In this document: one piece after another, positions 61,401 through 64,000 of the stretch
How the letters are laid out: each line of letters opens with the position of its first letter
How positions within the stretch are numbered: the stretch's first letter is position 1
Origin: Desmodesmus armatus
Taxonomy: Eukaryota; Chlorophyta; Chlorophyceae; Sphaeropleales; Scenedesmaceae
Direction: 5' to 3'
Length of the DNA: 64,000 nucleotides
Assembly (NCBI GenBank): GCA_007449985.2
Contig: VIIQ02000185.1
Location: forward strand, 42,501 to 106,500
Notes under the pieces: model-generated
What the model saw: the letters and a program-made list of their open reading frames with translations, nothing else
The model's database searches: none
What the model was told of the DNA's origin: nothing
Translations under genes and position numbers: made by a program

Positions 61401-62254
61401 GCCGCGGCTGGACTGCCCTCTCTGGCCAGCTGCTGCACTTTGCTGCTGGTCTGAAAAATCCTGAGAATCAGACGCACCGCTGCAGGCGCTGCAGGCAGAG
61501 CTGTCTCCAAGCTGAAGTCCGATGTGGTGGCAAACACACAGGAGGCCAACCGGTGGACATCCAAAAGCTTTCCTGCTAGGACTAGGGCTGTTCCCAGACT
61601 GTTTCCTGCAGACAATGCTGCTGCAACACTCTGCTGGGCACCTGAGCTGTCACTGCTGCTGCCCAGTGCTGGTAGCCCAGAGGCTGCTGCTGCTGCTGCG
61701 GCCACTTCCAGGCCATCTGCTGCACCCTGCAGGATGGCCGGCATATGCTGCAGCAGCCCTGACTCTTGCAGCTGCTGTTGCAAGCTGGCGGCAATGCGAG
61801 ACCCCTGAGACACGTGGCACTCTTCAACAACCTTGTGCAGCCACAACCCAAGGACACTGGCAACTGCTGCCTTGACTGATCCTGCTGTGCTCTGCTGGTA
61901 GGCTTGGACGTACAGTGCTGCCAGCTTGCGGGTGACCTGCGCACACAGCAGTGATTGCGATAGGTGGTGCAGATGTTCAGCTCGGGCCCTGCAGGACTAG
62001 ATCCCTCCGAATGGTAATTGCAATAAGTGATGTTGAACGCGGGACCTGCAGGAGTAGAACTCTTACCTGCACATCATACATGAGTCTCTTCAGCACTGCA
62101 TTTGACAGCAGCGGGGAAGTTGGCGCCAGCCCAAGCTTTTCACATCGCTCCAGCACAGAAGGCGCAGGTTTGTCCCGATGTGGCTTTTTCGCCCACTGTT
62201 GCAGTTCCTTGATGTATGCCGTCCAGGATGCCACCAAGGCATGGGTCATGCTGC
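58441..62254 (-). CDS. MYND zinc-finger protein, 5' end unresolved, one -1 frameshift
   Basis: Three in-phase exons are seen: 62254-62067, 61936-60764 and 60404-58441. They give about 1,108 residues if one base is added to the C run (G on the coding strand) at 60238-60243. The long body is helical, Ala/Leu/Gln-rich and without a recognised domain (HKVVEECHVSQGSRIAAS, LVGATSTGDTEDWRGASLL, KYLKTLGTQIKV). The last ~65 residues are a MYND finger: CNNSSC, then CICAGCGVARYCGRACQ, AWKQHKPVC. MYND fingers bind Pro-rich partner peptides; this long-helical-plus-MYND plan is common in volvocine-type algae and is of unknown function. The upstream exon is uncertain: MKQRLSVALCLLLLL is open into exon 1, but TTCTTTTTGCAG there looks like an acceptor. 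Confidence 0.75.
61950..62060. repeat. Imperfect ~62-bp tandem duplication in MYND-gene intron
   Basis: GTGATTGCGATAGGTGGTGC ... GGGCCCTGCAGGACTAGATC (61953-62003) and GTAATTGCAATAAGTGATGT ... GGGACCTGCAGGAGTAGAAC (62015-62060) are diverged direct copies, filling most of the 130-bp intron between the first two seen exons. Confidence 0.6.
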
Positions 62255-63848
62255 CTGCAAAAAGAACGGGGCACGTGTTCATCCGAGGGTGCAGCAGCAG
62301 CAGAAGGCAAAGTGCCACTGACAGTCGCTGCTTCATGGATTGCATTTACAGGATGCTGCTTCAGTCTGATACATGAGGTATGTACATCAGATGATCGTGT
62401 ACCGTTGGTGTTACTGCTTCCTGAAGCAGTTGGCCAACTGGACAACAGCAGCTCAAGCCAGCACACCTTGCAGAGCTCCCTCTGGGCCAGGATAGAGGCA
62501 GGACTACTGTATAACCATATAAAGAGCTTATCAGCGCAAAAGAGACGTACGCATCTTTGATTCGTTTACGTGGTGAGCGTGCAGAGTGCCCCAAACACAG
62601 AAGGAGGCATGCAGCGATGCAGAGTCAGCCGTGAAGCAAAGGATTACGAAATTCACCTTGTCCGAGATCAAACAACGCAAGTTATCGCCGCTGTTCAAGC
62701 TGTCGACTTATTTTAAAGGCAGTTAATTACGTGAGGCCATCTACATGAACAGGGAAGGCAAGGCAAAGTGCAGAACGCAGCAGGAACCACTAGGCTAGTG
62801 AGTATGAGTTCACATCAGCTTGGAGTTGTGAGTTGTTTTCTGAAAATCAGAGTTGCCCGCCAAATAGGTGTTCTACCAGCCATCTTGGTATCAGCCACCT
62901 TCGAATGTCCCACAAGTCCTTGATATGTTGTGTAAGTAGTTTGGATGTGCGGTGGCACCCCTGCAGAGCCCCCACTCAAGGGCAAGCACACCAGCAGGTC
63001 TGCTGACCTTACCGTGTCTGCAGAGCACCCGACCCAGGCAATGTTGGCAAAAGTCTGCTAGAGGTGTCTCCCCACTTGGGTTTTGTGGCGTCACATGGCT
63101 CAGGCCACAGCTGCCGCCGAGCCGCCTCATAGTCAGGCCACATGTCACAGCAAAGGAATGCAAGGCATCAAGACAGTCGACTGCCAACAGTGTTACCTTC
63201 AAGCCTAGCCTTGTCACAAGGCTCACTCCTGCTAACAACCCCAAACAGCCTGCGGCAAAAACCTAGATGACCGCTCATTCACACCTGCCAACCCACACAG
63301 CCATCTCACAGACACACACACTCATGGGCTTGACACCCAGACCACCATAGCTTGCAGGCACGATCCAATGCTTCCTGTACACTCATCAACACACTACACA
63401 ACCTCCTCCCCACAAAAACTACACATCACCCTCAAGCACTACCACTGGCAGACAGTACAGCACTGCTGTACGGCACATCGGCTCACACCTGACCGATCTG
63501 CAAAAGCCCTACCCACCCCAGCAGAAAGCCACCAGCAACCCTATCGAAGTCAGTATTCTCTCTCACCCCGACCCCTTCGGTCAATCACCGAGCCCCCAGC
63601 TGCCACATTGCCTTCCCCATCAACACCTCTATGCCCAAGTTCAATGCAGCATGCCATGCTGAATCATTGAATACACAACAAATCAACCCAACACCAAAGC
63701 CTGATCAACCCAGCACCAATGCCTGAGCGAAACCGAACACACACAGCCCCACATCCTGCCTCTGCATGACACTGGCCCCGGCCTGCCACTTGCTGGGCTC
63801 AGTATCCTGCTGCTGCTCCTGACGCTGCTGCTGCTGTTGCTGCTTGCG
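62255..63848. other. Upstream of MYND gene; includes 3' flank of second phosphodiesterase
   Basis: 62255-62600 may hold a first MYND exon that I could not fix. A minus-strand 117-codon frame (63244-62891) has no recognised family. From about 63190 the sequence is copy B of the segmental duplication. Confidence 0.35.
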
Positions 63849-64000
63849 TCACAGAGTCTTCACGCCTCCTTCACCAGGGTGTCGTAGAACGCCAGGTTGG
63901 CGTCCAGGTGCTTCAGTGCCATCTGCCCAAAGGCAGGCGCAATGGATGACAGGGCCACAAAGGCGTCGCGGATGTTACAGATTGTCAGGAAGTTGTGCTG
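63190..64000. repeat. Segmental duplication, copy B (cut by window edge)
   Basis: Matches 50280-51150 in order and orientation, including the flank (ACAAGGCTCACTCCTGCTAA, GGGCTTGACACCCAGA) and the phosphodiesterase last exon. Clearly diverged with small indels, so not recent. Confidence 0.75.
63849..64000 (-). CDS. Second cyclic-nucleotide phosphodiesterase, last exon only (window edge)
   Basis: Minus strand encodes HNFLTICNIRDAFVALSSIA then PAFGQMALKHLDANLAFYDT, paralogous to the end of the complete gene (FKLREAFVSLAAVAPAFGQM...). Near the end the frame gives LVKEA and a TGA, whereas the paralog reads VKEGVKTL; one more G would restore the paralog's ending with a TGA at 63849-63851. The rest of the gene lies beyond 64000. 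Confidence 0.8.

Noticed and set aside
62250..62345. Signal peptide MKQRLSVALCLLLLL as start of the MYND protein
   Set aside because: A polypyrimidine tract and TTTTTGCAG just before 62254 look like a normal acceptor, and a MYND protein is expected to be cytosolic or nuclear; left open.

Overview
The window is nuclear DNA of a green alga, most likely a chlorophyte of the Chlorophyceae. The reasons are: genes split into many short exons by GT-AG introns (donors mostly GTGAGT, GTGGGT or GTACGC; acceptors mostly GCAG), a plastid GapA-type GAPDH with its own transit peptide, a DCL/DUF3223 protein, a MYND protein of the algal C-x4-C type, heavy Ala/Gln/Ser homopolymers encoded by GCT/CAG runs, and a non-LTR retrotransposon. 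I cannot name the species. All exon models were built by hand: reading frame, splice consensus and phase had to agree, and the summed exon lengths were checked for divisibility by three.

Layout. 1-2.2 kb: 5' part of a START-like protein gene (-). 3.0-5.7 kb: DCL/DUF3223 gene (-). 6.8-9.5 kb: plastid dithiol glutaredoxin (-). 10.1-10.3 kb: stray copy of the last exon of the RJL gene. 11.7-16.2 kb: plastid GAPDH, nine exons (-). 18.6-28.1 kb: a very large SMP + C2 membrane-tether gene (-). 29.1-31.0 kb: RJL (Rab-like, DNAJC27 type) GTPase (+). 32.3-34.2 kb: secreted Gln-repeat/Cys-rich protein (-), head to head with 34.7-38.5 kb, a 2OG-Fe(II) prolyl-4-hydroxylase-like enzyme (+). 40.8-43.7 kb: YjdF/DUF2238-like membrane protein (-), divergent from 44.5-48.1 kb, an NRAMP metal transporter (+). 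51.0-54.3 kb: class I cyclic-nucleotide phosphodiesterase (-). 55.4-57.7 kb: 5'-truncated LINE (-). 58.4-62.3 kb: MYND-finger protein (-). 63.8-64.0 kb: last exon of a second phosphodiesterase (-), part of a segmental duplication of the 50.3-51.2 kb region.

The genes do not form one pathway; they are ordinary, functionally mixed neighbours. What unites the window is its structure. First, at least eight genes carry tandem, same-direction partial copies of their own exon ends inside the adjoining introns, each copy keeping the splice site (about 120-260 bp period, usually 2-3 copies). Second, five gene or LINE models (SMP, Cys-rich, NRAMP, MYND, LINE) need one extra base in a short homopolymer, the hydroxylase needs one beside a shortened CC, and the second phosphodiesterase probably needs one near its stop; all are -1 and each restores a conserved or phase-consistent protein, so they look like assembly errors or recent lesions. 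Third, LINE 3' ends with a perfect hairpin lie alone in two introns.

No CRISPR array, operon or complete tRNA/rRNA gene was seen.
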